The notes beneath the pieces are model-generated. The model ran no database searches. It was not told the DNA's origin and worked only from the letters and a program-made list of their open reading frames with translations. A stretch of DNA of 53,220 bases from NCBI GenBank assembly GCA_046154185.1, contig JBJXGE010000030.1:1-53220 (forward strand). The letters are read 5' to 3'. Positions 7,459-16,380 of the stretch are shown here, one piece after another (the first letter of the stretch is position 1; each line of letters opens with the position of its first letter). Source of the DNA: JBJXGE01 sp046154185. Its GTDB lineage: Bacteria; Planctomycetota; UBA8108; UBA1146; JAJFFE01. Made by a program: the position numbers and the translations under genes.

Positions 7459-8987
7459 TTGCTGTCGGAATCTCCTCGACGCAAGACGAGGCCGGGTGAG
7501 AAATGTGTTCCGGCGCGTTCGGGGTGAATCTCCCAACGCTCTTCCGACGCGGGCGACCTTGTCAGCGACCTGCCGATCCCGAGCCCAGCCGGCCAGTGAT
7601 ATTGCCCGCGCGGCGACCCGCCATGGTCTCCCCAGGAAATGCGACACGCGATCGCACCCGAAGCATCCCGCAGAGTCAGCTCGTCACCGGCGTTCGAGAG
7701 GCTGAGCCCGCCTTCCGACCACTGGACCTCGGCGCCGTGAAAGCGACCGGTCGGCACCCCACCGCCGAACACCACCAGAGTCGCGCCGGGTGTCAGCGCC
7801 GCACCGATCGGGAACACGTGGCGGTCGGGCTCCTCCGCATCGCCGAGCGTCCATCCTGCTAGACACACCGGTATTCGGCCGCGGTTGTGAATCTCGACAA
7901 ACTCATCCTCAGACGGGTCGCGTGTGCCGTCTAGGTTCGAGTCCCCGCCTGTACCATCCGGTGGATCGGCGAGAATCTCCGTGATCACTAGCCCGACGGC
8001 ATCGGCAGCGGAAGTCGGACCACACGTCACAGCTGCGGGCGCGAAGGTCAAGTAACCCGCGGAATCGATGACTTGGGCGGCGTCGTGCCCGGCGCGCGGC
8101 AAGACTGCGAGGCGCCACGCAAACGGCAGGTCGAGCGCGGCCGCCTGTTGCTGCGCGACGGCGAAGTAGTTCCTGCCGCGTTCGAGCCGAGTCGCGCCCT
8201 GCGCCTGCGCTTCGGGCGTTCCCCGTACCAACTCGTCGGTCTCGGCTGTGGCTGTGTCGCGTTCGCCGAGCAGCACGACGAACCGCGTTCGAAAGAAACG
8301 TGCGAGCTCTTTCGGCGCAACGGGACCGCCACCCAACCCGTAGGGCATCGCGTGGTCGCGCGGGTGCGTGGCTGCAGGCAACGTGTACCAGCCGGCGTTC
8401 GCCGCAACCGCACCGAGCACGCGCGGCGCCGGAAGAAAAGTCAGCAGCCGGTGCACGAACTGCGCTCCCGCGCTGTGGCCGAACAAGTAATAGCCGGCTT
8501 GCTCACCACCGAGAGCGGCGCGCACCGCGTCGAACCTGTGCTCTACCTCCGCGTAGAGCATGTCCTCGGGCGCACGCCAACCGGTGCGTCCGGGCCGATC
8601 GATGCCGAGGGTGTACTCGGAAATCGTCGGGTAGGCCTGCGTTGAAAAATGGATCACGATGGCGAGCGCACCGAACCGCTCGGCGACAGGCGCGGCGATG
8701 CGAATGTAGCGTTCGACATCGCGGCCGGCTCCGTGCATCACAAACCACACAGGACCGCGCACGGGATCGAAGCTCGTGCTGCGATAGACACGAGCGGTCA
8801 GGTGGTTGCCGTCTCCCGCTAGGAAGGAAACGCAGCCGAACCCGGTCGAGAACAGACCGGATTCGTCCAGCCATCTTCGCGCGCCCTGGCTGATCGGGCT
8901 GGCGTCCCCAGCCGAGTCGGACCAACCTCTCAGACCAGCGGCGAGAAGTAGCAATAGCGCCGTGGCGGTTAGGACCCTGCGCTTCAT
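7455..8987 (-). CDS. Secreted alpha/beta hydrolase with C-terminal lamin-tail domain
   Basis: A 510-residue protein. A signal peptide is visible (MKRRVLTATALLLLLAAGL). The PHB-depolymerase/feruloyl-esterase-like domain covers about 50-330: WFVMHGAGRD oxyanion region, nucleophile elbow GHSAGAQF, and an acid/His pair probably near LLGERDTAT and PRAGHDAA. Residues about 350-490 (VGLVITEILADPP, EFVEIHNRGRIPVCLAGWTL, SNAGDELTLRDASG) match a lamin-tail (LTD) domain, an extracytoplasmic adhesion module. The start ATG overlaps the stop of the 7TM ATP-grasp gene (ATGA), indicating coupling. It is a paralogue of the esterase at 12145-13053 (shared SAGAQF.HR and AAGWYT motifs). Confidence 0.8.
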   Translation of the reverse strand: MKRRVLTATALLLLLAAGLRGWSDSAGDASPISQGARRWLDESGLFSTGFGCVSFLAGDGNHLTARVYRSTSFDPVRGPVWFVMHGAGRDVERYIRIAAPVAERFGALAIVIHFSTQAYPTISEYTLGIDRPGRTGWRAPEDMLYAEVEHRFDAVRAALGGEQAGYYLFGHSAGAQFVHRLLTFLPAPRVLGAVAANAGWYTLPAATHPRDHAMPYGLGGGPVAPKELARFFRTRFVVLLGERDTATAETDELVRGTPEAQAQGATRLERGRNYFAVAQQQAAALDLPFAWRLAVLPRAGHDAAQVIDSAGYLTFAPAAVTCGPTSAADAVGLVITEILADPPDGTGGDSNLDGTRDPSEDEFVEIHNRGRIPVCLAGWTLGDAEEPDRHVFPIGAALTPGATLVVFGGGVPTGRFHGAEVQWSEGGLSLSNAGDELTLRDASGAIACRISWGDHGGSPRGQYHWPAGLGIGRSLTRSPASEERWEIHPERAGTHFSPGLVLRRGDSDSK

Positions 8988-10855
8988 CCTTGCACCGACT
9001 GAGGCTCGTCGGGCGCCGCGACGGATTGCGCTACTCGGCCAGGCGAAGTCCCGACCCGGTACCGCTTACTCGCCTCCACGACGATGCGGCGCAGCAAGGT
9101 CGCGAGGGTGTAGCCGCCGGCTTGCGCCGCGGTCAAGAAGGCGCCGCGCGGGGCGAACAAGTCGACCCAGCGGATGTCGACGACGACCGGATCGTCAAAC
9201 GCAAGAAATTGGACGTCAACGCGCGCATAGTCGCGGCATCCCGCCGCTCGGTATGCGGCACGCGCACAGGCGCGGACCCGCTCCGCGACATCCTCGGAGA
9301 GTGGCGCCGGGCACAGCTTGTCGCCTTCTCCGACCGGGGCCTCGACGAGAGGAAGGCATTCGACCGAGTCATTGCCGAGCATTGCTACGTGGATCTTTCG
9401 GCCCCCGACAATCTCTTCGACAACCGCCGGCTGACCGTAGCTGTGGCGAATCGCACGGACTGCGGCCAGCAAAGAGCGGCGATGGCGAACGACTACGCGT
9501 TCCGCGTCCGGCTCGTATCGCGGTCGCGCCGCCGCGGGGAACTCGATAGCGGCGCTCGCCGTGGGATCCTCGACGAGGTAGTGTCGCGGCACCGGGACCT
9601 GGGCGCGCTCGAGCAGGTTCATCAGCGCGAAACGGTCCGTTAGGTTTGCGTGGCCGAGCGGGTCTGGACCGGTGTATGGGATGCCGGCCATTTCGAGCAT
9701 CGCCGGCACGTGTGCGAACCGACCCACACCTTGAATTCCGGTCGCGAGGTTTAGCACCATGCCGCCTGGAACACCGGGTCGCGGGTTCTGCGGCAAAAAT
9801 CGCGCGAGCTCGAAAAGCAGCTTTCGGTCACCCTCGAATACCTTGACCTCGAAGCCCCCGTCGCGAAGCGCGTCGATCTGTCGCTGGATCGAAAGGCTGC
9901 GGTAGATCTCCGGTGCCGGGCGCCCGAGCTTGGCCAGGACGCCCGCGTAGTCGCGGTTGCGCACGACCGCGACCTTAGGCTTTGCCGTATACCATGGCCG
10001 CGCGCCGGCGAAGTAGCGCGAGATGCGGGCCGGCCATTCCTCGAGCAGGCGCAAGTCGACGAACTCCGCGATCAGCACGATCGAGACGAGCTGCGTGAGG
10101 GTCAGCTCAGGGAATTGAAAGGTCAAACGCGTCGTCGCATCTCCGAGCAGCAGGACCGCCAGCGCGAGAACAATGGTCCACGTGGCGCGCCATACCGCCA
10201 AGACCAGGTCGTCTTTCTCCAGTGTCTTGGCGACGCTCTCCGCGAGCATCGCCATGATGATCACCGGAAAAAACGCGACGTTCCAGATTGCCTCTGAACC
10301 AAGCCGAGGCGCGACCAGCAGCGCGCCGACCATGATCATCGCCACTAGGCAGAGAATCACCGGAATGCGCGCGTACATCGGCAGCCGTATGCGGCGGAAC
10401 CAGGGCCGGATCAGCACGATGGTGCCGACGACGACCAGCATTAGCGCGAGGCTCGACAGCACGCCGACTGCCTGAAATCCAATCGCGAGCAGAATCGCGC
10501 GTAGTCCGAGCACGCGGATTCCCAGCGTCAACCGAGCCAAGGTCACGAGCATTGCCCCGGTTGGCAGCAGCAGCAGATAGAGCGCGGTCGAGCGGTCGCT
10601 CGGAGGGATCCAGTCGAGAGTAAAGGAACGGTTCAGGTAGACGCCCAGCGATCGGAGCGTTTCGAATGCGTTGAGCTGAAGAGACTCGCCCCAGGGCATT
10701 GCGAGGATGCGGGCGAAGACGAGTACTAGCGGCAAGACGCCAGCGACACTGATCGCCGTAAGAGCGACCGGTCCGATGTTCTTCTTGCGCCGGATAAGCT
10801 GCCACCTGCCGTCGCGGAGCTCGTCGGGCGCGACCTGGGGGTGGTCGCTTGCCAT
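8984..10855 (-). CDS. 7TM (7TM_transglut-type) membrane domain fused to Ddl-like ATP-grasp
   Basis: A 623-residue protein. Seven hydrophobic segments (about 28-50, 90-112, 119-149, 163-182, 190-206, 224-238, 252-266) include TLGIRVLGLRAILLAIGFQ and FFPVIIMAMLAES, which fit the 7TM domain usually fused to an inactive transglutaminase in amidoligase operons. Residues 295-600 are an ATP-grasp of the D-Ala-D-Ala ligase type (GIPYTGPDPLGHANLTDRFA, VVEEIVGGRKIHVAMLGN, GCRDYARVDVQF). The metal-binding end, normally E.N..PG, reads VVDIRWVDLFAPRG, and the usual VVKP lysine strand is also altered, so catalysis is doubtful. It starts 6 bp after the HlyD-like gene. Confidence 0.8.
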   Translation of the reverse strand: MASDHPQVAPDELRDGRWQLIRRKKNIGPVALTAISVAGVLPLVLVFARILAMPWGESLQLNAFETLRSLGVYLNRSFTLDWIPPSDRSTALYLLLLPTGAMLVTLARLTLGIRVLGLRAILLAIGFQAVGVLSSLALMLVVVGTIVLIRPWFRRIRLPMYARIPVILCLVAMIMVGALLVAPRLGSEAIWNVAFFPVIIMAMLAESVAKTLEKDDLVLAVWRATWTIVLALAVLLLGDATTRLTFQFPELTLTQLVSIVLIAEFVDLRLLEEWPARISRYFAGARPWYTAKPKVAVVRNRDYAGVLAKLGRPAPEIYRSLSIQRQIDALRDGGFEVKVFEGDRKLLFELARFLPQNPRPGVPGGMVLNLATGIQGVGRFAHVPAMLEMAGIPYTGPDPLGHANLTDRFALMNLLERAQVPVPRHYLVEDPTASAAIEFPAAARPRYEPDAERVVVRHRRSLLAAVRAIRHSYGQPAVVEEIVGGRKIHVAMLGNDSVECLPLVEAPVGEGDKLCPAPLSEDVAERVRACARAAYRAAGCRDYARVDVQFLAFDDPVVVDIRWVDLFAPRGAFLTAAQAGGYTLATLLRRIVVEASKRYRVGTSPGRVAQSVAAPDEPQSVQG

Positions 10856-10861
10856 CGTCCG

Positions 10862-12145
10862 TCACTCCTTCGTCGAGTCGGTCCGTTCCCGCGCAATTGA
10901 CACTACGGCCGACAAACCCGGCACGAGATTGGACGGCGGCGTGCGCAGCAGGATGCGAACACCGACAACGGGGGTGCCACGCATCCGCTTAAACCGGGGC
11001 TGCGGCACTTCGGCTTCGGGGATTTCAAAGTCGGTTGCGAGGCCGATCCGATCGACAACGCCTGCGAACTCCTGGCCGGGCAAGGACGGAAAAGTCACCG
11101 TCGCCTCGCTTCCGGTCGACACAAAGCCGAGATCCTCTTCGTCGATCCAGGCTTCGACCCAAGACGACTCTTCGAGCCAAATCGAGATGATGGGCTGGCC
11201 AACTTCGACGGATCCTCCGGGCTGAACGATGCGTCGGACGACCGCGCCATCCCTGGGCGCGCGGACCGCCGCGCTCTGGAGGTCCGCTTCGGCGCGGCTC
11301 AGTCGCGCCCGCGCACCCAGCAGTTGCGCCTCGAGCACCATGAGGTTTGTTTCGCGGACCCTCAGTGAAGTCTCGGCCAGTCGCAGTTCCCGGTCGACCG
11401 ACTTCGCGCTCACGATCGCGTCCGCCCGAGCCTCTTCGCCCCGCGCCTCGGCCGTCCGCCAGCGGTCCTCCGCCGCGCGGACAACCTCGACCGAGACCAG
11501 GCCGTCTTTCTCGAAGAGCGCTTCCTTGAACGTGTAGTTGTGATGGGCGTCGTCGGCCTCGAGCTTTACAGCCTTCGCTCGCGCTTCCGACGCGGTGAGC
11601 TGCGCCGCGCCGTCGATCTTGCGATGCTCGTTCTCGCGTCGTTCGAGGCCAATGACCACTTGTTCAGCCTCGAGAGTGCGCTCGAGCACGGCGACATCGG
11701 CGCGCGACTTCTCGACCTCGGCACGCAGGTGGCGGTCTTCGAGTTCGACGAGTACCTGACCTGCCCGCACCCGGTCGCCGACATCGACCCGCACCTCCGC
11801 GACCTGACCGCTCAGCCGCGCGCCGATATCGGCGAGATGGGCCCGCACGGCCGCATTCTTCGAAGTCACGAAGCCCATCCGATGCTCGTACCACAAATAA
11901 GCAGGCGCGGCGAACGCAAACAGCGTCACGAGCAAGAGCGTCCAACGCAGCGGGCGCAGAACGCGCCGCAGTCCTGCGCGACGAACGGAAAACTCTGTCT
12001 CATCTAAGACCGATTCCACTTCGTCAGTCCCGGCGCGCTCGGGCGTGATCAGCAGAGAGTCGGGCGAAGCGACGACCTCTCGGCTCCGCGTCCGCTCGCC
12101 CTCTACCGTCTCGGCGCGCTTTTTCGACTCGCCGGTTCGCAACAT
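10862..12145 (-). CDS. HlyD/EmrA-like membrane fusion protein
   Basis: A 427-residue protein. A cytoplasmic N-terminus of about 65 residues precedes one membrane helix (about 67-86). A biotinyl-lipoyl half motif (ARLSGQVAEVRVDVGDRVRAGQVLVELED), a long coiled coil (about 140-290), the second half motif (AVRAPRDGAVVRRIVQPGGSVEVGQPIISIW) and a beta-barrel end follow. This is the periplasmic adaptor of tripartite or ABC-type export systems. No matching ATPase or outer-membrane channel is in this operon, so the adaptor may work with the 7TM protein or with genes elsewhere. Its start codon shares one base with the upstream stop (TAATG). Confidence 0.88.
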   Translation of the reverse strand: MLRTGESKKRAETVEGERTRSREVVASPDSLLITPERAGTDEVESVLDETEFSVRRAGLRRVLRPLRWTLLLVTLFAFAAPAYLWYEHRMGFVTSKNAAVRAHLADIGARLSGQVAEVRVDVGDRVRAGQVLVELEDRHLRAEVEKSRADVAVLERTLEAEQVVIGLERRENEHRKIDGAAQLTASEARAKAVKLEADDAHHNYTFKEALFEKDGLVSVEVVRAAEDRWRTAEARGEEARADAIVSAKSVDRELRLAETSLRVRETNLMVLEAQLLGARARLSRAEADLQSAAVRAPRDGAVVRRIVQPGGSVEVGQPIISIWLEESSWVEAWIDEEDLGFVSTGSEATVTFPSLPGQEFAGVVDRIGLATDFEIPEAEVPQPRFKRMRGTPVVGVRILLRTPPSNLVPGLSAVVSIARERTDSTKE

Positions 12146-13053
12146 TATTTACTCGCGCCGCCGTTCTGATTCGCCAGCAGGGCGCCATCGCGCAGCGCTC
12201 CGTCATGGTCGGGCACGAACGCCGGCCGCGAGTCGCCAAACAAGAAGCGGCCGACACGTTCCACTAGGGCGCCTTCGTTGCAGAACGATGTGAAGGAATG
12301 CCCAATTCCCGGCACCTCGGTGAGCGTCACCTGACAGTCCAGGAAGTACGACGTCGCGGCCTCCCCCATGGCGGCAACCCAGCGCCGTGCGCGATCCAGA
12401 CGGTTCACGCCCTGTTGAGCAACTGTGCGCTCCGTGCTGCGTACGTTGTGCGTCGTCGTGTCGCGCTCGCCTATCAGCAGTTCCATCGGGATCCGTAGGA
12501 ACTCTTCCGGGTTGAACGTGACGCCTTCGAGGGTCCGTACCGGCCGGATGCCGTAGGGGAACCGCTGGGTTAGATCGGGAAAGGTGTACCATCCGGCGGC
12601 GGCGACCACGGCTCGCGCCACCCGGTGCGGGTGCGCCATAGCGTAACGGTGCGCGAACTGCGCGCCCGCCGAGAAACCGAACAAGTAGACCTGGCTGGCG
12701 TCGACTCCGGTCTGGAAAGTAACCTCGACCAAAAACTGCTGGAGGAGCAAATCGGTGCGGCTGCCGCGGCCCTTGCGCCCGAGGCGCTGATAGTCCTTGT
12801 GTAGGTCTTTGGTGAAGATCGGGACGAGCATGACTACGCCGTACTCTTCACACATCGGGGTAAATACCGAGGCGTGTTCGTGGGCATTACGCGAGATTCC
12901 GTGCATCGAAACCAGCACGCGCGCGTCGGCGGGTGCCGACCTTGGCACGTAGAGGATGTACTCCTGAGTGGGGTCGCCGTTCAGCGCGCGGCGCAGACGG
13001 CGGCCGCGCGGGAGCGAGAATCGGCGGGTCATGGTAGCGCCAGTTTCGCGCAT
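12145..13053 (-). CDS. PHB-depolymerase/esterase-like alpha/beta hydrolase
   Basis: A 302-residue protein. ATG 13053 is preferred because it lies one base after the upstream stop; a longer start at 13107 would overlap that gene by 53 bp. Motifs: YILYVPRSAP and VLVSMHGISRN (oxyanion loop), nucleophile elbow GFSAGAQFAHR, LLIGERDTTT (acid) and EVPGIGHSF (His). No signal peptide is evident, so unlike its secreted paralogue in the same operon it is probably cytoplasmic. Two related hydrolases in one amidoligase operon suggest release or trimming of an ester- or amide-linked product, which is inference. Confidence 0.8.
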   Translation of the reverse strand: MRETGATMTRRFSLPRGRRLRRALNGDPTQEYILYVPRSAPADARVLVSMHGISRNAHEHASVFTPMCEEYGVVMLVPIFTKDLHKDYQRLGRKGRGSRTDLLLQQFLVEVTFQTGVDASQVYLFGFSAGAQFAHRYAMAHPHRVARAVVAAAGWYTFPDLTQRFPYGIRPVRTLEGVTFNPEEFLRIPMELLIGERDTTTHNVRSTERTVAQQGVNRLDRARRWVAAMGEAATSYFLDCQVTLTEVPGIGHSFTSFCNEGALVERVGRFLFGDSRPAFVPDHDGALRDGALLANQNGGASK

Positions 13054-13054
13054 T

Positions 13055-14275
13055 TCAGGCGGCTCCAATCGATCCGGACAGACGTGTGAGATGGTGTTGG
13101 GACTCACCGAGCAGGCCGATTGCCACTCTCGCGGTAGCGAGTTCCTCTCGGTCGAAGATGGGCAGGCCGGTCGCGGCGTGCGCCTCGGCGATTTGCAGCG
13201 GAGCGGCGGTCAAGAGACCGCTGAGCGCCAGCACCGGTGTGCCCAGCTGGCGGAGTGCGTGGAAGCCAGCGACGGCACCCATGGAGTCCTGTGCCGCGAG
13301 CACGAGGCCGCCGACGAGCTTGCGGAAGCAGGGAGCGTGCAGCAAGGCTGTGGTCTCGCGCTGCAGCACGCCATCGGCGATTTCTAGCACGACGGCGTCG
13401 ACACCGTGGTGCGCCAAATGGGCACATAGGCTGCACATCGCGCGCGCCACTTCCTCCGGACTCAGCAGGTAGGTCGACGGCAGTCCGACGTCGGTGAAGT
13501 CGAGCACCGGATCCGCACCCGCGTCGCGCAGCAACCAGTAGTCGCCACCCGCGCCGGTGCCGGTGACTTTTGCGTAGCCGACTCGCAATCCGGCGGCGAT
13601 GAGCCCTCGCACTAAGTGGACGCAGGTCTGCGTTTTTCCCGAGTCCATGGAGGTGCCGACAACGGCGATCGGCGTCGGTTGGTAGTCCCGGGGCAGCTCG
13701 ACGGGTGCAAGCGCATAGGCGCGGAGGTTCATCTGCTTGCCCTCGGCGTCGGCGAGCAGCCCGACCGGGGTGATCTCCGTTGGTCCCTTTGTGATACTCG
13801 CGTGCCAGGAGCGCGCGCGCGAAGCGATCCCACCGCCAGCGACGAGGTGACACGGTCCCATGGTTTCTGGAACCACCGACTCGAACTGGTTCGACGCATA
13901 GCGATTGCCATAGACCACGACGATCTCGTTGCCGGGGAACAACTGTCGGCGACGGCCGCTGACGAGCTGCAACGCGGCGTGATGTCCGAGGGCATCGACG
14001 CGGGCCAGCACGAGGTCCCCGGCCTCAGGCCGACCCTGAGGAGGAAGGATCGCGCTGGCGGCGCCCTGTGGCACGCGCCGTGTTGTGAACGCCCATGAAG
14101 CGAGGTTCAAGCGCGCACGATCGCGACGCATCCGCGTCATCGGTCCCCCGAGGCCGGGCTGCGCCGGTCGCATGTCAAGCGCTGGCGGGGTTGCCATCTT
14201 GGGCGGTTGGCTCGGAGACTCCTTGTTTTCGACGTCCGGCGGCCGAACGAGGTGCCGCGAAGATTCCATGGTCAT
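13055..14275 (-). CDS. P-loop NTPase of the DUF1611/MobB/BioD-like type with N-terminal beta domain
   Basis: A 406-residue protein. The start could be 14275 or 14269; no strong ribosome binding site separates them. The first 50 residues look disordered. A beta-rich domain follows (GDLVLARVDALGHH, LFPGNEIVVVYGNRY). The C-terminal half begins with a Walker A motif GTSMDSGKT (about 207-215), then LIAAGLRVGYAKVTGTGAGG, DFTDVGLPSTYLLSPEE and a Walker B-like VDAVVLEIADG. This layout matches dethiobiotin-synthetase-like P-loop enzymes, and DUF1611 members (for example the N-acyltransferase-like DgcN) are the closest kind I know. First gene of the operon; substrate unknown. Confidence 0.65.
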   Translation of the reverse strand: MTMESSRHLVRPPDVENKESPSQPPKMATPPALDMRPAQPGLGGPMTRMRRDRARLNLASWAFTTRRVPQGAASAILPPQGRPEAGDLVLARVDALGHHAALQLVSGRRRQLFPGNEIVVVYGNRYASNQFESVVPETMGPCHLVAGGGIASRARSWHASITKGPTEITPVGLLADAEGKQMNLRAYALAPVELPRDYQPTPIAVVGTSMDSGKTQTCVHLVRGLIAAGLRVGYAKVTGTGAGGDYWLLRDAGADPVLDFTDVGLPSTYLLSPEEVARAMCSLCAHLAHHGVDAVVLEIADGVLQRETTALLHAPCFRKLVGGLVLAAQDSMGAVAGFHALRQLGTPVLALSGLLTAAPLQIAEAHAATGLPIFDREELATARVAIGLLGESQHHLTRLSGSIGAA

Positions 14276-14642
14276 CGTGATGTTTCCGGTAAAGTTCCGA
14301 ACTGTCGGAGAAGAGTGGTTGCGCGAAGCGACCGCCCGCCGGCACTTCTGAGAGTGTCAGCAAAAAAAATCAAAATCCAAGGTGATGCAAGCGCTCCGAC
14401 ATTCAGACCCAGGCCGGAGCAGCCACCGCTTGAGGCAGCGGGAGATGAATACTACGTTTTCAACCAAACTTGTCAATGAAGGGCGGCTTACATTTCAATC
14501 AATTGCGGCATAAATTCACGGTGAACGCATCCAGAGAAGAAAGAGGCGCGCGTCGGCTGCATGTCTTGCTGACCGCGATCCTTCTTGTGCCCAAACCGGT
14601 TTCTAACGGTCTGCGGTGCCAGCACCCGGATGCGCCCGCGCC
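14276..14642. promoter_or_regulatory. Divergent intergenic region of the amidoligase locus
   Basis: This 367-bp region separates the start of the minus-strand six-gene operon from the plus-strand ATP-grasp gene, so both promoters should be here. An A-rich stretch lies at about 14363-14375. I cannot identify convincing -35/-10 pairs or an operator, and no small gene is supported. Confidence 0.45.
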
Positions 14643-15794
14643 ATGAAACACATCGGGTTCCAACACAACTACTCGCCCGAGACAAACCTTCGCGAGCGGA
14701 TGAGTCCCTCGCTAGTTAACCGGGTTGTGCTTATGGAGTCCTGGTTGCGGCCGGCGGGTTTTCGGCTGTTCTTGCATTCGCCGCGAAACGTTCGTCCGGA
14801 CGAAGCGACCGTGCCCGGATTCGAGTTCGAGGGCCACCAGTTCCTCCCGGTGCGTGCGCCGGTGCCAAGCGTCAATGGCAACTGGACGCATCGCACCCGC
14901 CGTCTTCTGGAAAAAGGCATGGGTTACCGCGAATTCGGTACGTGGGCCGCCGCCAACCGGATCGGAATCTACGTGCCCCATGCGTTCTCCGAGTTGCTCG
15001 GCGACAAGCTCGAAACTTACAAGCTCGTCCGCGGCTTCCACGAAACGCTGCACCCGCACTGCGAGCCGTGGGAGCGCAGCGCGGAACAACTCGAGTACTT
15101 CGTCGAGACTGGCGGGCTGTGCTTCATCAAGCCGCGTGCCGGCAGCAAAGGGGACAACATCATCACGGTGCGGAGGGAGGACAGTGGCCTCATCGCGACG
15201 CGCTACTATAAGGGCAGTCGCCGCGAGATTCGGGCCGCACGCTTGGACGAATTGCTGGAATTCATCAGGCCTGCGATCAGCAGAAAACGGAAGTACGTCA
15301 TCCAACACGGCATTGAGACCATGCGCTACCACGGTTCAACCTTCGACGTACGTGTCACGATGCTGCACGATGGCAGCGCCTGGCACTGGCTGCACGAGGC
15401 AAGGTTGTCGCGAGCGGGAAGCGACGTGTCGAACGTCGCACAGGGCGGCTCGATCACGCCGACCGAGGACTTGTTGTTCGAGCTCGTCGGGATCGAAGCG
15501 GCAGGGCATCTGCTCCGCCAACTCGAAAGCGAGTCGTTCGGACTCGCGGCCTATCTGGGCCAGCTGCACCCCGGCGAAATCCTCGAGGTCGCATTCGATT
15601 TCGCGGTCGACCAGGAGGGCGGCCTGCGGCTGTTGGAGATCAACACCAAACCGGGGCTCGCCGGCATAGGCTCGAACATCAGTGTCCATGACAAGCGGCC
15701 CGAGCACGAGCCGGCGTTCGAGCGTTGGGTGTACCCCCACGCGAAATACTTGGCGAGCTTCCTGCTGAATAAGGCCGCCGTGCCGAAAGCGTGA
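14643..15794 (+). CDS. YheC/YheD-like ATP-grasp ligase
   Basis: A 383-residue protein from ATG 14643 (an in-frame ATG at 14616 is also possible). The N-terminal 130 residues are family-specific. The ATP-grasp core starts with LETYKLVRGFHETLHPH, then GGLCFIKPRAGSKGDN with the lysine for ATP binding, KYVIQHGIETMRYHGSTFDVRV, and the intact metal-binding end LRLLEINTKPGLAG. This matches the YheC/YheD group of spore-coat and peptide-type ATP-grasp enzymes. It is the only one of the three ligase-like proteins in the locus with all diagnostic residues, so it is the best candidate for the active amide-bond former. It is divergent from the operon. Confidence 0.82.
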   Translation: MKHIGFQHNYSPETNLRERMSPSLVNRVVLMESWLRPAGFRLFLHSPRNVRPDEATVPGFEFEGHQFLPVRAPVPSVNGNWTHRTRRLLEKGMGYREFGTWAAANRIGIYVPHAFSELLGDKLETYKLVRGFHETLHPHCEPWERSAEQLEYFVETGGLCFIKPRAGSKGDNIITVRREDSGLIATRYYKGSRREIRAARLDELLEFIRPAISRKRKYVIQHGIETMRYHGSTFDVRVTMLHDGSAWHWLHEARLSRAGSDVSNVAQGGSITPTEDLLFELVGIEAAGHLLRQLESESFGLAAYLGQLHPGEILEVAFDFAVDQEGGLRLLEINTKPGLAGIGSNISVHDKRPEHEPAFERWVYPHAKYLASFLLNKAAVPKA

Positions 15795-15808
15795 GCGCCC
15801 ACTCGCGG

Positions 15809-15836
15809 TTCGCGCGCCGAGCTACGGGCGCGCGAA
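15809..15836 (+). terminator. Hairpin after the ATP-grasp gene
   Basis: TTCGCGCGCC (15809-15818) pairs perfectly with GGCGCGCGAA (15827-15836) across an 8-base loop, 14 bases after the stop. A strong stem without a long T-tract; probable terminator. The remaining sequence to 16104 shows no supported gene. Confidence 0.55.
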
Positions 15837-16104
15837 TTCATCTCGATAGTCGACGTGATCGTGCCGTCATCGAGATTCACGGCACTGATAGGCAGGCTCG
15901 ACAACACCTCAGATTAAGCTGCGAGAAAATGGGAAGGTAGCGCGGCAGCGTATGCGTCATGCGAGATGCTAGGTCTAAGCTCAAGCCACGCGTATTAGCG
16001 CATGATTCGAGCGTAGATGTTCCTCGCGCTTCCGGCGCGCTTCGCAAACAACGGGCTTTTTCACGGCAGTAGTTTGGAGTGTTCGTCATCGTTGATTTGG
16101 GAAT

Positions 16105-16284
16105 ATGACTAGGAAGCGTTGTGCTTTGACGAGTGAAAGAAAACTCTTGATCGTGCTCGAGAGAACCAAGACCGGCTTCATCGCGTACTCCCCAGATTTG
16201 CAAGCACTGCAGCGAACCCGGCCCTCGCGCTCCAGTTGCAATCCATGCTTCCCGCGGGCCGGGTCGCTGAGCTTGGTTCGTTAG
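16105..16284 (+). pseudogene. hicB: HicB antitoxin N-terminal fragment fused into an attC site
   Basis: A 59-codon frame from ATG 16105 to TAG 16282. Residues 13-32 (KLLIVLERTKTGFIAYSPDL) match the N-terminus of HicB antitoxins ('...vviek.e.GfsAysPDlpGc'). Directly after SPDL the homology stops, and the rest of the frame is read through an attC-like hairpin into the 3' core GTTAGTC. The expected C-terminal DNA-binding part and any hicA toxin are absent. It is probably a cassette gene truncated by recombination or deletion at the attC boundary. Confidence 0.6.
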
Positions 16285-16286
16285 TC
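16194..16286 (+). other. attC-like site 6
   Basis: The 3' core is GTTAGTC (16280-16286). CAGCGAACCCGGCCC (16209-16223) pairs with GGGCCGGGTCGCTG near 16256-16269 leaving one unpaired A, the extrahelical base of a folded attC; CAAGC and GCTTG extend the stem. The 5' core is worn (GATTTGC where RYYYAAC is expected). The GCTGAGCTTGGT.CGTTAG end is shared with the sites ending at 21422 and 23913. Confidence 0.55.
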
Positions 16287-16380
16287 CGCTTCAAACGAAA
16301 GCAACATACATGAAGTGCGATTCGTCGAAACGACCAACAGACCCGCGTGCGCGCACGCGGAAACCGGGAGGAGGCACAGG

